Assembly: GCF_001898805.1 (NCBI RefSeq) | Contig: NZ_MKVJ01000021.1 | Coordinates: 42,548 to 106,547 of the forward strand | Direction of reading: 5' to 3' | DNA length: 64,000 nt | Source: Leifsonia sp. 71-9 | Lineage (GTDB): Bacteria; Actinomycetota; Actinomycetes; Actinomycetales; Microbacteriaceae | Shown: positions 50,924 through 58,881 of the stretch, piece by piece | Numbering within the stretch: the first letter of the stretch is position 1 | How the letters are laid out: every line of letters begins with the position of its first letter | The notes under the pieces: model-generated | What the model saw: the letters and a program-made list of their open reading frames with translations, nothing else | Databases searched by the model: none | What the model was told of the DNA's origin: nothing | Translations under genes and position numbers: made by a program

Positions 50924-51030
50924 TGCGCACGTTCAGGTTTTTCGCTGCGGGTGCTGTGACGGCGACGGGTGTGGTGTTCGTGGCTGTGACGGTCTGGATG
51001 CACCTTGTCGAGAGGAAGGCATTCCGATGA
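50923..51030 (+). CDS. Tiny phage membrane protein
   Basis: 35 residues: basic start MRTFRFF, then one TM helix (AVTATGVVFVAVTVWMHL) and a basic tail. It shares a base with the previous stop (TGATG). Too short for homology; coding is inferred from the overlap chain. Confidence 0.6.
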   Translation: MRTFRFFAAGAVTATGVVFVAVTVWMHLVERKAFR

Positions 51031-51155
51031 GCCTCTGGACGATTCCCGAACTGGATGCACTGATCGTGTCCGCTCGGAAGCTCGGCTTCTGGGACGACGT
51101 CGCATTCTTCACCGCTGAGCGCGCTCGACTTCTGGGGCAGGAGGTGACCCGATGA
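51027..51155 (+). CDS. Tiny phage protein
   Basis: A 42-residue helical protein (WTIPELDALIVSARKL) joined by ATGA overlaps on both sides. No family. Confidence 0.6.
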   Translation: MSLWTIPELDALIVSARKLGFWDDVAFFTAERARLLGQEVTR

Positions 51156-51253
51156 GTAAGCACGCCCAGATCGTTCTGCCGTTGTTTCCGCGGTCCACGT
51201 TCATTCCCCCGGTCGACAAGGTCGACAACGAAGTAGAGGAGGCGACCTGCTAA
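51152..51253 (+). CDS. Tiny phage protein
   Basis: 33 residues (MSKHAQIVLPLFPRST start), ATGA overlap upstream and TAATG overlap downstream. No family; proline-rich middle. Confidence 0.5.
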   Translation: MSKHAQIVLPLFPRSTFIPPVDKVDNEVEEATC

Positions 51254-51636
51254 TGGCACTCATCGAACTCACGAAAGCGCAGCTGGTCACGAAGGTTCGC
51301 GAAGCACAGGACCGTGAAGCGCAGATGCGTACCGAAAGGGATGCGTGGAAGGAGCAGGTCAAGGCCACGCCGACACCGACCGCTGTTCCGGAGGCGGACG
51401 CCCTCGCGGGTTGTATCCGGGCTCTGGCGGGTGTCCCGAACGTCCGTGCCGATTCGTACGGGTCGTCGCCCGAGCGTCCTGACACGAAGCTGATCCGACG
51501 CGTGCTGCTGTCCCTCGCGGACCGCTACGGCGTTGACCTCATCCAGCACGAGGTCGCCCCGTGCGATCGAGTCCACCTGGACGACGCAGGTCCGGCGCTG
51601 ATCGCGGACGCATTCGCTCGGATGGTGTCCCGATGA
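51253..51636 (+). CDS. Phage hypothetical protein with coiled-coil start
   Basis: A 127-residue protein with an N-terminal helix (KVREAQDREAQMRTERDAWKEQV) followed by a folded-looking domain (LIRRVLLSLADRYGVDL). No family recognised. Overlaps both neighbours. Confidence 0.7.
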   Translation: MALIELTKAQLVTKVREAQDREAQMRTERDAWKEQVKATPTPTAVPEADALAGCIRALAGVPNVRADSYGSSPERPDTKLIRRVLLSLADRYGVDLIQHEVAPCDRVHLDDAGPALIADAFARMVSR

Positions 51637-51785
51637 ACGCCGCGGAGACGATCGCAACAGCGATCGAGAAGCTCGACCATCTCAAGGCGAATAGCACCCC
51701 GGGTCCCTGGCGCGAGGAAGACCACGAAGAGGAGTTCGTGGGCTTCATGAATCTCGCTCACGCGATTCTCGGGGAGGTGTCGTGA
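51633..51785 (+). CDS. Small phage protein
   Basis: A 50-residue helical, acidic protein (TAIEKLDHLKANSTPGPW then EEDHEEEF). This start recalls short phage proteins of the Ead/Ea22 type, but the call is not firm. Confidence 0.6.
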   Translation: MNAAETIATAIEKLDHLKANSTPGPWREEDHEEEFVGFMNLAHAILGEVS

Positions 51786-51919
51786 TGAGACACGACTACA
51801 CACCTGAGAACCCGGGCCCCGCATGGGTGGCCGTGATCGCGGCCGGTGCCACCGCTGGTGTTCTGCTCCTCCCGTTCGTGTGGGTTGTCTGCACGGTTGT
51901 GAAGGCGGTGTGGGGATGA
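51785..51919 (+). CDS. Tiny phage membrane protein
   Basis: 44 residues with one TM helix (AWVAVIAAGATAGVLLLPFV) and a short basic tail. It shares a base with the previous stop and overlaps the next ATG. Confidence 0.6.
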   Translation: MRHDYTPENPGPAWVAVIAAGATAGVLLLPFVWVVCTVVKAVWG

Positions 51920-52041
51920 ACGCCTTCAAGCCCGGACGCCCCGACTGGGTACCGAAAGCCATCGCCCTCGCCGGCCTGCTCCTCGCAGCGCTCGCTGTAG
52001 CCCTCTGGGTGCTCTACCTGCAGGGGGTGCGTTTTCGGTGA
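51916..52041 (+). CDS. Tiny phage membrane protein
   Basis: 41 residues: polar start, then one TM helix (AIALAGLLLAALAVALWVLY). Second of three consecutive one- or two-helix proteins. Confidence 0.6.
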   Translation: MNAFKPGRPDWVPKAIALAGLLLAALAVALWVLYLQGVRFR

Positions 52042-52223
52042 ACCGTGCGAACGCGTTCCTCATCTTCATCATCCTCGGCGGCTGCCTCATCACCGTACTG
52101 GCCGTACTGGCCGCACTGCCGTTCCTCGTAATGATCGGCTCCCTTATCGCCGGTGGCGGCGCCCTCCTAGGCATCACCGCTACCTGGCTCAACGACCTCA
52201 TCGAAGGAGAAGACCCGAAATGA
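52038..52223 (+). CDS. Small phage membrane protein, two helices
   Basis: 61 residues with two hydrophobic helices (AFLIFIILGGCLITVLAVLA and LVMIGSLIAGGGALLGI) and a GTG start. Possibly part of superinfection exclusion or host membrane takeover; this is only a guess from the cluster of such proteins. Confidence 0.6.
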   Translation: MNRANAFLIFIILGGCLITVLAVLAALPFLVMIGSLIAGGGALLGITATWLNDLIEGEDPK

Positions 52224-52447
52224 CTACCAAGTTGAAGACGAACCTGGATCGGGTTCGTGCGGCGAAGGAGCAGGTAGAGACCGCCCTCGCCAGCATCCCT
52301 TCCACCTCGATCGTGCACCCCTACGTGGACGCTCAGCGGGCTGTGCTCAACGCGGCCCTGAACGACAGGAGAACCGGCATCACCCGGGAAACCGAGACCA
52401 CACCCGGCCTCACGTTGGCACTCGACGTCCTGGCAGGCACCCGATGA
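52220..52447 (+). CDS. Small phage protein
   Basis: A 75-residue helical protein (NLDRVRAAKEQVETALAS), overlapping neighbours by ATGA. No family. Confidence 0.6.
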   Translation: MTTKLKTNLDRVRAAKEQVETALASIPSTSIVHPYVDAQRAVLNAALNDRRTGITRETETTPGLTLALDVLAGTR

Positions 52448-52632
52448 GCGCCCGGTTCCGCTACTCCGTAGTCACGGATGGCTCGGGTATGCCTGGCGTC
52501 CTCGATTCCGTCACATCCCGCGTCGCCCCGTTCGTAACATGGCGAGTTGCGGGCCTTACTGCCGACCAACTCAACAGCGGTGAGACAAGCCCCGACGTGC
52601 TCGGTTGGCTCGAGGGGGCATCCGATGAATGA
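52444..52632 (+). CDS. Small phage protein
   Basis: A 62-residue protein (VVTDGSGMPGVLDSVTSRVAP), beta-rich looking. Overlaps both neighbours. No family. Confidence 0.55.
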   Translation: MSARFRYSVVTDGSGMPGVLDSVTSRVAPFVTWRVAGLTADQLNSGETSPDVLGWLEGASDE

Positions 52633-52849
52633 CCTCACCCGCAACCTGGCGGACATTCTCTACGGTCCCGAGTTCTCGAACCGTGACCTCCCCACCCGCA
52701 CACCCGCCCCGACCGCACCCGTCCTCCCCGTGTTCCACACACAAGAACCCGCACACGACGACGACCTTGCTGCAGCCGGTGACGAACTCCGCGACCAGGA
52801 CGATCTCTCAATCCCGTATCCGCCCCGACCCGGAATCGACCTCGCATGA
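52625..52849 (+). CDS. Small phage protein, proline-rich
   Basis: 74 residues with a helical start (MNDLTRNLADILYG) and a Pro/Thr-rich, acidic tail. Overlaps the previous gene by 8 bases. No family. Confidence 0.55.
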   Translation: MNDLTRNLADILYGPEFSNRDLPTRTPAPTAPVLPVFHTQEPAHDDDLAAAGDELRDQDDLSIPYPPRPGIDLA

Positions 52850-52989
52850 ACGCCGCACCGTGGGCACCGATGGTCACACCGCCGCTGCCACTGCGGAGCG
52901 ACTTCCTATGGAACACCTGCGAGCACGGCTGGATCGCGGAGGTCTGCAAGGGCGACGGCACGCACGCCGGCGAGGAGGTGACGGACTGA
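52846..52989 (+). CDS. Tiny phage protein with CxH/C pattern
   Basis: 47 residues with WNTCEHGWIAEVCKGDGTH, a short Cys/His cluster that could hold a metal. ATGA at the start and a one-base overlap at the end. No family. Confidence 0.5.
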   Translation: MNAAPWAPMVTPPLPLRSDFLWNTCEHGWIAEVCKGDGTHAGEEVTD

Positions 52990-53108
52990 TGACCAGATTC
53001 GGTTCTCTCCCTGACCCTCTCGAAACCAACCCGTACGACCTCGACGACCTCGACTACTTCGACGAATGGTACGAGGACGTCGACGATGAGGCGGAGGACC
53101 ACGAATGA
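52989..53108 (+). CDS. Tiny acidic phage protein
   Basis: 39 residues, more than a third of them acidic (DLDDLDYFDEWYEDVDDEAE). Such DNA-mimic-like composition is seen in phage inhibitors, but no homology can be claimed. Confidence 0.5.
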   Translation: MTRFGSLPDPLETNPYDLDDLDYFDEWYEDVDDEAEDHE

Positions 53109-53953
53109 GCTACACAGGCATCGTTCACGGCCTCGATGAGCGTCTCTACCATTCCGACCCTGCGCTCAGCAGCACGGGTCTGGTGAAGCTGTTGCAGGCG
53201 CCGGCGAAGTACAAGCACTACCGGGACAACCCCGAACCCGCGAAGAAGGCGTACGACGTCGGCAGTGCGGTGCACGGGAAAGTCCTCGGTATCGGTGCAC
53301 CCATCACAGACATCCCCGACGAATACCTCGCGATCAACGGTGCAGCCTCCACGAAGGAAGCGAAGGCGTTCATCCAGGATGCCCGCGATCACGGACGGAT
53401 CCCGGTGAAGAAGTCCGAGTACGACGAGATCAACGCCATCGCAGAGTCCGTCCTCGCCCACCCGCTGGCACGGTCTCTGTTCGAGCAGGCAGGGCAGGCG
53501 GAAGCATCCGTTTTCGCCACCGACCCCGACGCCGGTGTACCCATCCGCTGCCGGTTCGACTACCTCCCCGACTTCACCGTCGACGACCCCTGGTGCGTCG
53601 ACCTGAAAACCAGTGCATCGGATGCCTCCCCGGAAGCATTCGCCCGCACCGTCGCGAAACCCGAACTCCGGTACGACGTCCGTCAGGAGCACTACCTAGG
53701 CACATACGCCGCCGCCACGGGCGAGTTCATGGCCCGCATGAAGTTCGTTGTGGTGGAGAAGACAGCGCCATATCTAGTCGGCGTGTATGAGCTCGCTCCG
53801 GAGTTCGCCGACATGGGGCGCAAGAGAGTCCGCGAGGGCTACGCGAAGTTCGCCGCCTGCACGGATGCCGACCTCTGGCCGGGATACAGCGTCACCCCAG
53901 ACCCGATCCAGCCACCCACGTGGCTGATGTTCCTCGAAGGAGCAATCGCATGA
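53105..53953 (+). CDS. RecE-like PD-(D/E)xK exonuclease (DUF3799)
   Basis: A 282-residue nuclease. The start (GLDERLYHSDPALSSTGLVKLLQAPAKYKHY) is typical of DUF3799/RecE-type enzymes. Catalytic residues appear in CRFDYLPD and CVDLKTSASDASPEAF (D...DxK), with a Tyr-rich helix near LRYDVRQEHYLG. It probably produces 3' tails for phage recombination with the next gene. Confidence 0.85.
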   Translation: MSYTGIVHGLDERLYHSDPALSSTGLVKLLQAPAKYKHYRDNPEPAKKAYDVGSAVHGKVLGIGAPITDIPDEYLAINGAASTKEAKAFIQDARDHGRIPVKKSEYDEINAIAESVLAHPLARSLFEQAGQAEASVFATDPDAGVPIRCRFDYLPDFTVDDPWCVDLKTSASDASPEAFARTVAKPELRYDVRQEHYLGTYAAATGEFMARMKFVVVEKTAPYLVGVYELAPEFADMGRKRVREGYAKFAACTDADLWPGYSVTPDPIQPPTWLMFLEGAIA

Positions 53954-54870
53954 CGATCCAGACCAGACGCCCCACAGGACGTCCTTCGTGGCCGATCACG
54001 GTCCTCGCAGGACGCGAGGGAGCCGGTAAGACGTGGGCGGCTCTGAGCGCCTCAGCAAGCCCCCGGATCGGCCGAACCCTCGCCGTCACCATCGACGAAG
54101 ACATGCCCGACGAATACGGCGCCATTCCCGGAGCGAACTTTGACATCGTCCTCCACGACGGCACCGCCAAGGGCATCATCTCCACTCTCGACGAAATGGA
54201 GAAGGAACCCGACGTCGACGGGCTGCCCACCCTGTGGGTGATCGACTCCGGGGGACGGTTCTGGGATCTGCTGTCCACGAACGCACAGACCAAGGCGAAC
54301 TCGAAGAAGCAGAACGCCTCCCGCAGCGATGACGCCCCCATCTCGGTTGAGCTGTGGAACGAAGCAGCGAAGACGTGGAAGCAGTTCTACGACCGACTGC
54401 GCCGCCACAACGGCCCCGTGATCCTCACTTCCCGTCTCGAGCAGGTCGTCGTCATGAACGGCAAGACGCCCACCACTGAGCGGGAGTGGAAGATCCAGGG
54501 CTACAAGACGCTGCCGTACGACGCGCAGGTCATCGTCGAGATGCCGGAACGTGGCGAATACCTGATCCGCAAGGTCAAGTCCACCCGATTCCAGCTGGAC
54601 AGGAAGACCCCGAAACCGGACTTCACGATGGACTGGCTCTGGGGAGTCCTCGGCCTAGCAGACGGTGCAGACGCACGACAGTACGGCGCGACCACCGCTG
54701 ACCCCGAAGACACGTCCGGACGCGACTGGCTCACCGAACTTGAGGCAGCCGAGGGCAACCCCGACGCCATCTCGGCTCTCGGTATCGCAGCGCGTGCCGC
54801 CGGCGCCAACAAGGACATCCTCGCCGCCCTTCGGCAGGCGTTCCAGGACGCGAAGGAGACGGCAGCATGA
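53950..54870 (+). CDS. AAA/RecA-like ATPase (Sak4-like recombination protein)
   Basis: A 306-residue ATPase with Walker A GREGAGKTWAALS near residue 22 and a Walker-B-like LWVIDSG about residue 95. It resembles Sak4-type single-strand annealing helpers found beside phage exonucleases. Overlaps RecE-like and WhiB genes. Confidence 0.8.
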   Translation: MTIQTRRPTGRPSWPITVLAGREGAGKTWAALSASASPRIGRTLAVTIDEDMPDEYGAIPGANFDIVLHDGTAKGIISTLDEMEKEPDVDGLPTLWVIDSGGRFWDLLSTNAQTKANSKKQNASRSDDAPISVELWNEAAKTWKQFYDRLRRHNGPVILTSRLEQVVVMNGKTPTTEREWKIQGYKTLPYDAQVIVEMPERGEYLIRKVKSTRFQLDRKTPKPDFTMDWLWGVLGLADGADARQYGATTADPEDTSGRDWLTELEAAEGNPDAISALGIAARAAGANKDILAALRQAFQDAKETAA

Positions 54871-55145
54871 CCGCGGACATGTTCGACCTGATCGCCGTCA
54901 CCCTGACCGACGAAACCGCACTCGACTGGATGGCCGACGCCGCATGCGCCACCACCAACCCCGACGCGTGGTTCCCGGAAAGCGGCGAATCACCACGCCC
55001 CACCATCCGCATCTGCACCTCCTGCGAAGTCCGCACCCAATGCCTCCAATACGCCATCGACAACGGCGAGTACTGGGGCACGTGGGGCGGTCTCACGGCA
55101 CGTGAACTGCGGAAACTACGCCACCAGTTGGGAGACGCAGCATGA
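54867..55145 (+). CDS. WhiB-family iron-sulfur regulator
   Basis: A 92-residue WhiB protein with four Cys (DAACATTN, ICTSCEVRTQCLQYA) for a [4Fe-4S] cluster, plus the G(I/V/T)WGG motif and a basic tail (RELRKLRHQ). Phage-encoded WhiB proteins can shut host WhiB genes and change septation, as known for mycobacteriophage TM4. Confidence 0.93.
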   Translation: MTADMFDLIAVTLTDETALDWMADAACATTNPDAWFPESGESPRPTIRICTSCEVRTQCLQYAIDNGEYWGTWGGLTARELRKLRHQLGDAA

Positions 55146-55537
55146 ACCGGCAGTGGACGTTCACCCTCGGATACGAGCGGGCACCCAAGGGACTCAACGC
55201 CAACGATCGGCCCTCCCACTGGGCGGTCAAGCACGCCTCCACCCAGAACGTGCGCCTCTTCGTCAGCACCGAGATCCGCGCCCTCAACATCCCCACCCTG
55301 CAGAAATGCCGAGTCGACGTCGTCTGGGTGGTCAACACCCGCCACCGACGCGACGAAGACAACCTCGCCCCGTTCCTCAAAGCCATCTACGACGGAATCG
55401 GAGCAGACAAAGGCATCAGCGCACATCTGGTCCCCGACGACGCACCCCAGTACATGGAGAAAGTCGGCGCCACCATTCGATACGAGAAGGACGCGCAGCC
55501 GCACTTCGAAGTCACCATCACGGAGGTGACCGGATGA
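55142..55537 (+). CDS. RusA-like Holliday-junction resolvase
   Basis: A 131-residue RusA-family protein. The basic/acidic motif RHRRDEDNLAPFLKAIYDGIGADKG and VPDDAPQYM holds the conserved Asp residues. It resolves branched DNA during phage recombination or packaging. Confidence 0.88.
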   Translation: MNRQWTFTLGYERAPKGLNANDRPSHWAVKHASTQNVRLFVSTEIRALNIPTLQKCRVDVVWVVNTRHRRDEDNLAPFLKAIYDGIGADKGISAHLVPDDAPQYMEKVGATIRYEKDAQPHFEVTITEVTG

Positions 55538-56265
55538 ACGAGCCCATCATGTTGGATCTCTTTTGCTGCGCAGGTGGCGCCGGCATGGGTTACCGCCGCG
55601 CAGGGTTCCGCATCTTCGGAGTGGACAAAGACAGCCAGCCCAACTACCCATTCGGGTTCCATCAAGGCGACGCCCTCGAGGTCCTGCAGACACTGCTCAA
55701 CGGCGGAAGCATCGTTTTCGAGTCCGCAGTCATGCGCCCCTTCGGCCGAATGCTGCAGTGGGACTACATCACCCTCGCCGACATCGTCGCGATCCACGCA
55801 TCGCCTCCCTGCCAGGGCTACACCGCGTTGAAGGCTGTGCACGGCAACGAGTGGCCCCTTCTCATCGAGCCCGTGCGCGAGCTCCTCGAGCAGACAGGTG
55901 TTCCCTACGTCATCGAGAACGTGCAAGGCGCTCCCGTTCGACGTGATCTCACTCTCTGTGGGGAGATGTTCGGCCTTCGTGTCATTCGGCACCGGTTCTT
56001 CGAGTTGGGCGGGTGGGCTGCAGTCAAGCCGGCGCACATCCCACACCGAGGCCGGGTCGCCGGGTGGCGGCACGGGAAGTTCTACGACGGCCCCTACTTC
56101 GCGGTCTACGGAAACGGGGGAGGTAAGGGCACCGTTGAGCAGTGGCAGGAAGCGCTCGGCATCGACTGGACCTCTGACCGTCGTGAGCTCTCAGAAGCGA
56201 TCCCGCCGGCATACACGGAGTTCATCGGTGAGCAGCTGATCCAAACGCTGGAGGTGGCCGCATGA
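55534..56265 (+). CDS. DNA (cytosine-5)-methyltransferase, orphan
   Basis: A 243-residue C5-methyltransferase with motif I (LDLFCCAGGAGMGY), motif IV (SPPCQGYT, catalytic Cys) and motif VI (YVIENVQGAP). It is shorter than typical m5C enzymes (over 300), with little room for a target-recognition domain. No restriction partner nearby, so it is probably anti-restriction or regulatory. Confidence 0.85.
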   Translation: MNEPIMLDLFCCAGGAGMGYRRAGFRIFGVDKDSQPNYPFGFHQGDALEVLQTLLNGGSIVFESAVMRPFGRMLQWDYITLADIVAIHASPPCQGYTALKAVHGNEWPLLIEPVRELLEQTGVPYVIENVQGAPVRRDLTLCGEMFGLRVIRHRFFELGGWAAVKPAHIPHRGRVAGWRHGKFYDGPYFAVYGNGGGKGTVEQWQEALGIDWTSDRRELSEAIPPAYTEFIGEQLIQTLEVAA

Positions 56266-56429
56266 CCCGCGAGCATGCTGGAACTGTTCGTCTCCACCGC
56301 GGCGATCTGAGCGGTAAATGGTTCGTGGTGAAGATCGCTCCTGACGGACGGACCATCTCCGACAAGTGGGTCCTTCACCCCGACGATGCGACCGCTCTCG
56401 AGCAGCTCCGCGGAACGGAGAGCGAGTGA
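56262..56429 (+). CDS. Small phage protein
   Basis: 55 residues, beta-strand-like (GTVRLHRGDLSGKWFVVKIAPDG). Overlaps the methyltransferase by ATGA and the HNH gene by one base. No family. Confidence 0.6.
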   Translation: MTREHAGTVRLHRGDLSGKWFVVKIAPDGRTISDKWVLHPDDATALEQLRGTESE

Positions 56430-56836
56430 TGACCGCCCCGTCGAAGCAGGTTCGTGACCTGACGTATAAGCGTGACGGGTACCGGTGTGTGTCGTGTGGT
56501 GCGCAGTGGCCGTTGTCGTGGCAGCACCGATCCGCAAGTGGGCATGGGGGTCGTGGGAAGAAGGCACCCGCCCTGACCCCGGCTGATGGGTTGACGGCGT
56601 GCATTCCCTGCAATGGGCGGTTCGAGTCCGACCTTCAGGAACTCGCCCTCCACAACGGGTGGAAGCTGCGAAGGAACCGGTTGATGGCAGCCCATGAGGT
56701 CCCGTTCTATGACCGCAACCTGGGCGGCTACTTCCTCCCTGATGTGGAGGGGCGTGCGAAGTCCATTCCGAAGGCTCTCGCGGTCGAACTCATCGAAGCC
56801 GCCGGCGGATACACAACGAAAGGAGGGAGACCATGA
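56429..56836 (+). CDS. HNH endonuclease-like protein
   Basis: A 135-residue protein with two zinc knuckles (CVSCGAQWPLSWQHR and CIPCNGRFESD) and an HNH-type core (WQHRSASGHGGRGKKAP... TACIPCNGR). It may nick DNA; a free-standing homing-type role is possible. Confidence 0.82.
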   Translation: MTAPSKQVRDLTYKRDGYRCVSCGAQWPLSWQHRSASGHGGRGKKAPALTPADGLTACIPCNGRFESDLQELALHNGWKLRRNRLMAAHEVPFYDRNLGGYFLPDVEGRAKSIPKALAVELIEAAGGYTTKGGRP

Positions 56837-57609
56837 GCACCCCGTACTACCAAGACGACCTCGTCACGCTCTACCTCGGGGACTACCGCGACCACCTCGA
56901 CATCGTAGACGCAGCGCACCCGGACGCGATCGTCACTGACCCGCCGTACGGTGAGACCTCCCTCGACTGGGATGTCTGGGTAGAAGGCTGGCTGGCGGAC
57001 GCCGCTCGAGCAACCTCGAACCTGTGGTGCTTCGGATCGTTCCGCATGTTCATGGAGCACGTGGCCGAGTTCCGCGCCGCGGGGTGGAAGCTCGCCCAGG
57101 ACACCGTGTGGGAGAAGCACAACGGATCCGGGTTCCACGCCGATCGCTTCAAACGGGTGCACGAGTTCGCGGTGCAGTTCTACCGGGGCGAGTGGGGTGC
57201 GCTTCATAACGAACCGCCGACGACGCCCGACGCAATCAAACGGGTAGTCCGCACAAAGACCCGGCCGACGCAAATGGGCGCTATCGACAAGGCACCGTTC
57301 ACGTCGGTCGACGGCGGCGACCGCCTCATGCGATCAGTCATCCGCCTTCGCTCGATGCACGGGAAGGCGATCAACGAGACCGAGAAGCCCGTCAAGTTGG
57401 CGCAGCTGTACGTAGCGAGCTCTGTGCCGGTCGGTGGGACGGTGGTGGATCTGTTCGCTGGCTCCTGCTCGACTGGTGTTGCGGCCCGTCAGCTGGGGCG
57501 CCGTGCAGTCCTGTTCGAGAAGCGCGAGTCGCAGTGCGAGAAAGCAGCGAACCGTCTCGAGGCAGAGACCGAACAGCCCCTCGATTTCGACTTCGGGGGT
57601 GCAGCCTGA
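56833..57609 (+). CDS. DNA N6-adenine/N4-cytosine methyltransferase
   Basis: A 258-residue amino-methyltransferase with catalytic TDPPYGET first and the AdoMet-binding VDLFAGSCSTGVAA late, that is, the beta-type order. Second orphan methyltransferase of the prophage. Probably protects phage DNA. Confidence 0.9.
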   Translation: MSTPYYQDDLVTLYLGDYRDHLDIVDAAHPDAIVTDPPYGETSLDWDVWVEGWLADAARATSNLWCFGSFRMFMEHVAEFRAAGWKLAQDTVWEKHNGSGFHADRFKRVHEFAVQFYRGEWGALHNEPPTTPDAIKRVVRTKTRPTQMGAIDKAPFTSVDGGDRLMRSVIRLRSMHGKAINETEKPVKLAQLYVASSVPVGGTVVDLFAGSCSTGVAARQLGRRAVLFEKRESQCEKAANRLEAETEQPLDFDFGGAA

Positions 57610-57971
57610 TGGACGCCCTGAGTTGGGTGAGAGTGCAGGCTGCGATCTCCCGGAACCACAAAGTGCTCGCACTCTTGCCTCAAAAGGGAGGCGATCGGGC
57701 ACTCAACGTGTTCGTTTTCGGTCTCGGTTACTGCGCCGAACAGGGCAACGCCGGGTTCATCCCGGAAGGTGCGCTTGGTCTGTTCCATGGCAACCCTCGG
57801 TCGGCTCAGCTTCTCGTCGAGGTGGGCATGTGGCATGAGCGTCCGGGGGGCTGGGAAGTCAATGATTACGCGGAATACCAGCCCACTGATGACGCTGCCA
57901 GGGCTCGTTCTGAGAAGGCGCGGAAGGCTGCGGAGGCTCGGTGGAGCAAGAAGAACGGGAGGGCCGAGTAA
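57609..57971 (+). CDS. Phage replication-type hypothetical protein
   Basis: A 120-residue protein (SWVRVQAAISRNHKVLALL, then a winged-helix-like middle and WEVNDYAEYQ, with a basic tail RKAAEARWSKKNGR). The layout recalls phage replication initiator N-domains, and the iteron region follows directly. Not a firm call. Confidence 0.6.
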   Translation: MDALSWVRVQAAISRNHKVLALLPQKGGDRALNVFVFGLGYCAEQGNAGFIPEGALGLFHGNPRSAQLLVEVGMWHERPGGWEVNDYAEYQPTDDAARARSEKARKAAEARWSKKNGRAE

Positions 57972-58127
57972 TGCTCGGAGCAATGCCCGAGCATGCCGGG
58001 AGCATATGCCCCAGCCATGCTCAAAAATGCCACGTACGTACGTACGAACGAACGCAACTGACGTACGCGGTTAAGACCAAGGATTCTCATCTCACTTTCC
58101 TGAACGCGCGAGTAGGGCTGTGGATAA
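57971..58127. other. Candidate phage replication origin (iterons and DnaA box)
   Basis: Five to six spaced repeats beginning ATGC, of the form ATGCYCSRGC (57971-58028), are followed by ACGTACGTACGT-type tetranucleotide repeats (58032-58065) and a perfect DnaA box TGTGGATAA (58119-58127). A 61-codon frame covers the region and may be incidental. Origin function is inferred. Confidence 0.5.
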
Positions 58128-58155
58128 GTCGGCTCTCGTCTCTGGGGGTGGCGTG

Positions 58156-58530
58156 ATGACTCAGGTTGTTCGTTTCCCGGAGAAGGTATGGGGGCAGCTC
58201 GCGACCATCGCGGATAACCGTAGCCAGTCCATCGCAGACGTGATCGTGGACGCCGCACAAGGGCTGCTGGGTCAGCCGCGACCAGAGCCGAAGTGTGACC
58301 TGCCGCATGTGAAGCCGAAGCGTGATGTGCGTGGCCGTCCCCCTGTCCTGGATTGGCAGGACGAGGTTGTGGCTTCGCGGATCCGTGAGCTGCATGGTTT
58401 GGGCCGGTCGATGAAGGAAACAGCACGGGAGCTCGGGGTGTCCTGGGATGCGGTTCGTACCGCGTACACGCATCTCGGTCTTCCTACCACGAAGCGAAAC
58501 ACTCACCCGAAAGAAGGCACTGATGCATGA
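58156..58530 (+). CDS. Phage HTH DNA-binding protein
   Basis: A 124-residue protein. The N-terminal ribbon-like part (VVRFPEKVWGQLATIADNR) and a C-terminal helix-turn-helix (SRIRELHGLGRSMKETARELGVSWDAVRTAYTHLGL) suggest DNA binding. Its position next to the iterons and DnaA box suggests an origin-binding or regulatory role. Confidence 0.65.
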   Translation: MTQVVRFPEKVWGQLATIADNRSQSIADVIVDAAQGLLGQPRPEPKCDLPHVKPKRDVRGRPPVLDWQDEVVASRIRELHGLGRSMKETARELGVSWDAVRTAYTHLGLPTTKRNTHPKEGTDA

Positions 58531-58636
58531 CCAGGAGCACACTCGTCCGCCGGCACCCGAACTGTCCCCAACCGAAATGCTTCGAGTCATCGAGTTCGAG
58601 TTCCTCCCCAGCGCATTCGAGGAGCAGGAAGCATGA
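58523..58636 (+). CDS. Tiny phage protein
   Basis: 37 residues, acidic (LRVIEFEFLPSAFEEQE). AAAGAAGG stands upstream, and it overlaps the HTH gene by 8 bases. No family. Confidence 0.55.
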   Translation: MHDQEHTRPPAPELSPTEMLRVIEFEFLPSAFEEQEA

Positions 58637-58881
58637 GCCGCATCATCAGCGAAGGCGAGCGCTGGACTATCTGGGACACATTCGACGGCTCGGTGATCAT
58701 GCAGTTCGATTCCTGGTCGGACACCGATCCTGCGGGGCGCGCACGCGAGGCATTCGACTCGTATCCGCGTCGTGCGAGCCTCTGGCGCGAGCAAGTCGTG
58801 AAGTACGAACGCGAACTCATCGATTCCAAGTACGTCGCAGGTGAGGCATCAGGCGGCAAGGCCGAGGCGGTGCACTCGTGA
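58633..58881 (+). CDS. Small phage protein
   Basis: 82 residues (RIISEGERWTIWDTFDGSV). Overlaps neighbours by ATGA and GTGA. No family. Confidence 0.6.
   Translation: MSRIISEGERWTIWDTFDGSVIMQFDSWSDTDPAGRAREAFDSYPRRASLWREQVVKYERELIDSKYVAGEASGGKAEAVHS

Noticed and set aside
58032..58065. ACGT tetranucleotide repeats as a phase-variable tract
   Set aside because: Only a few copies, interrupted, and not within a convincing gene; more in keeping with an origin region.
57971..58156. 61-codon frame through the repeat/DnaA-box region
   Set aside because: It starts right after the previous stop and ends at the next ATG, so coding is possible, but the codons simply follow the repeats; treated as origin instead.
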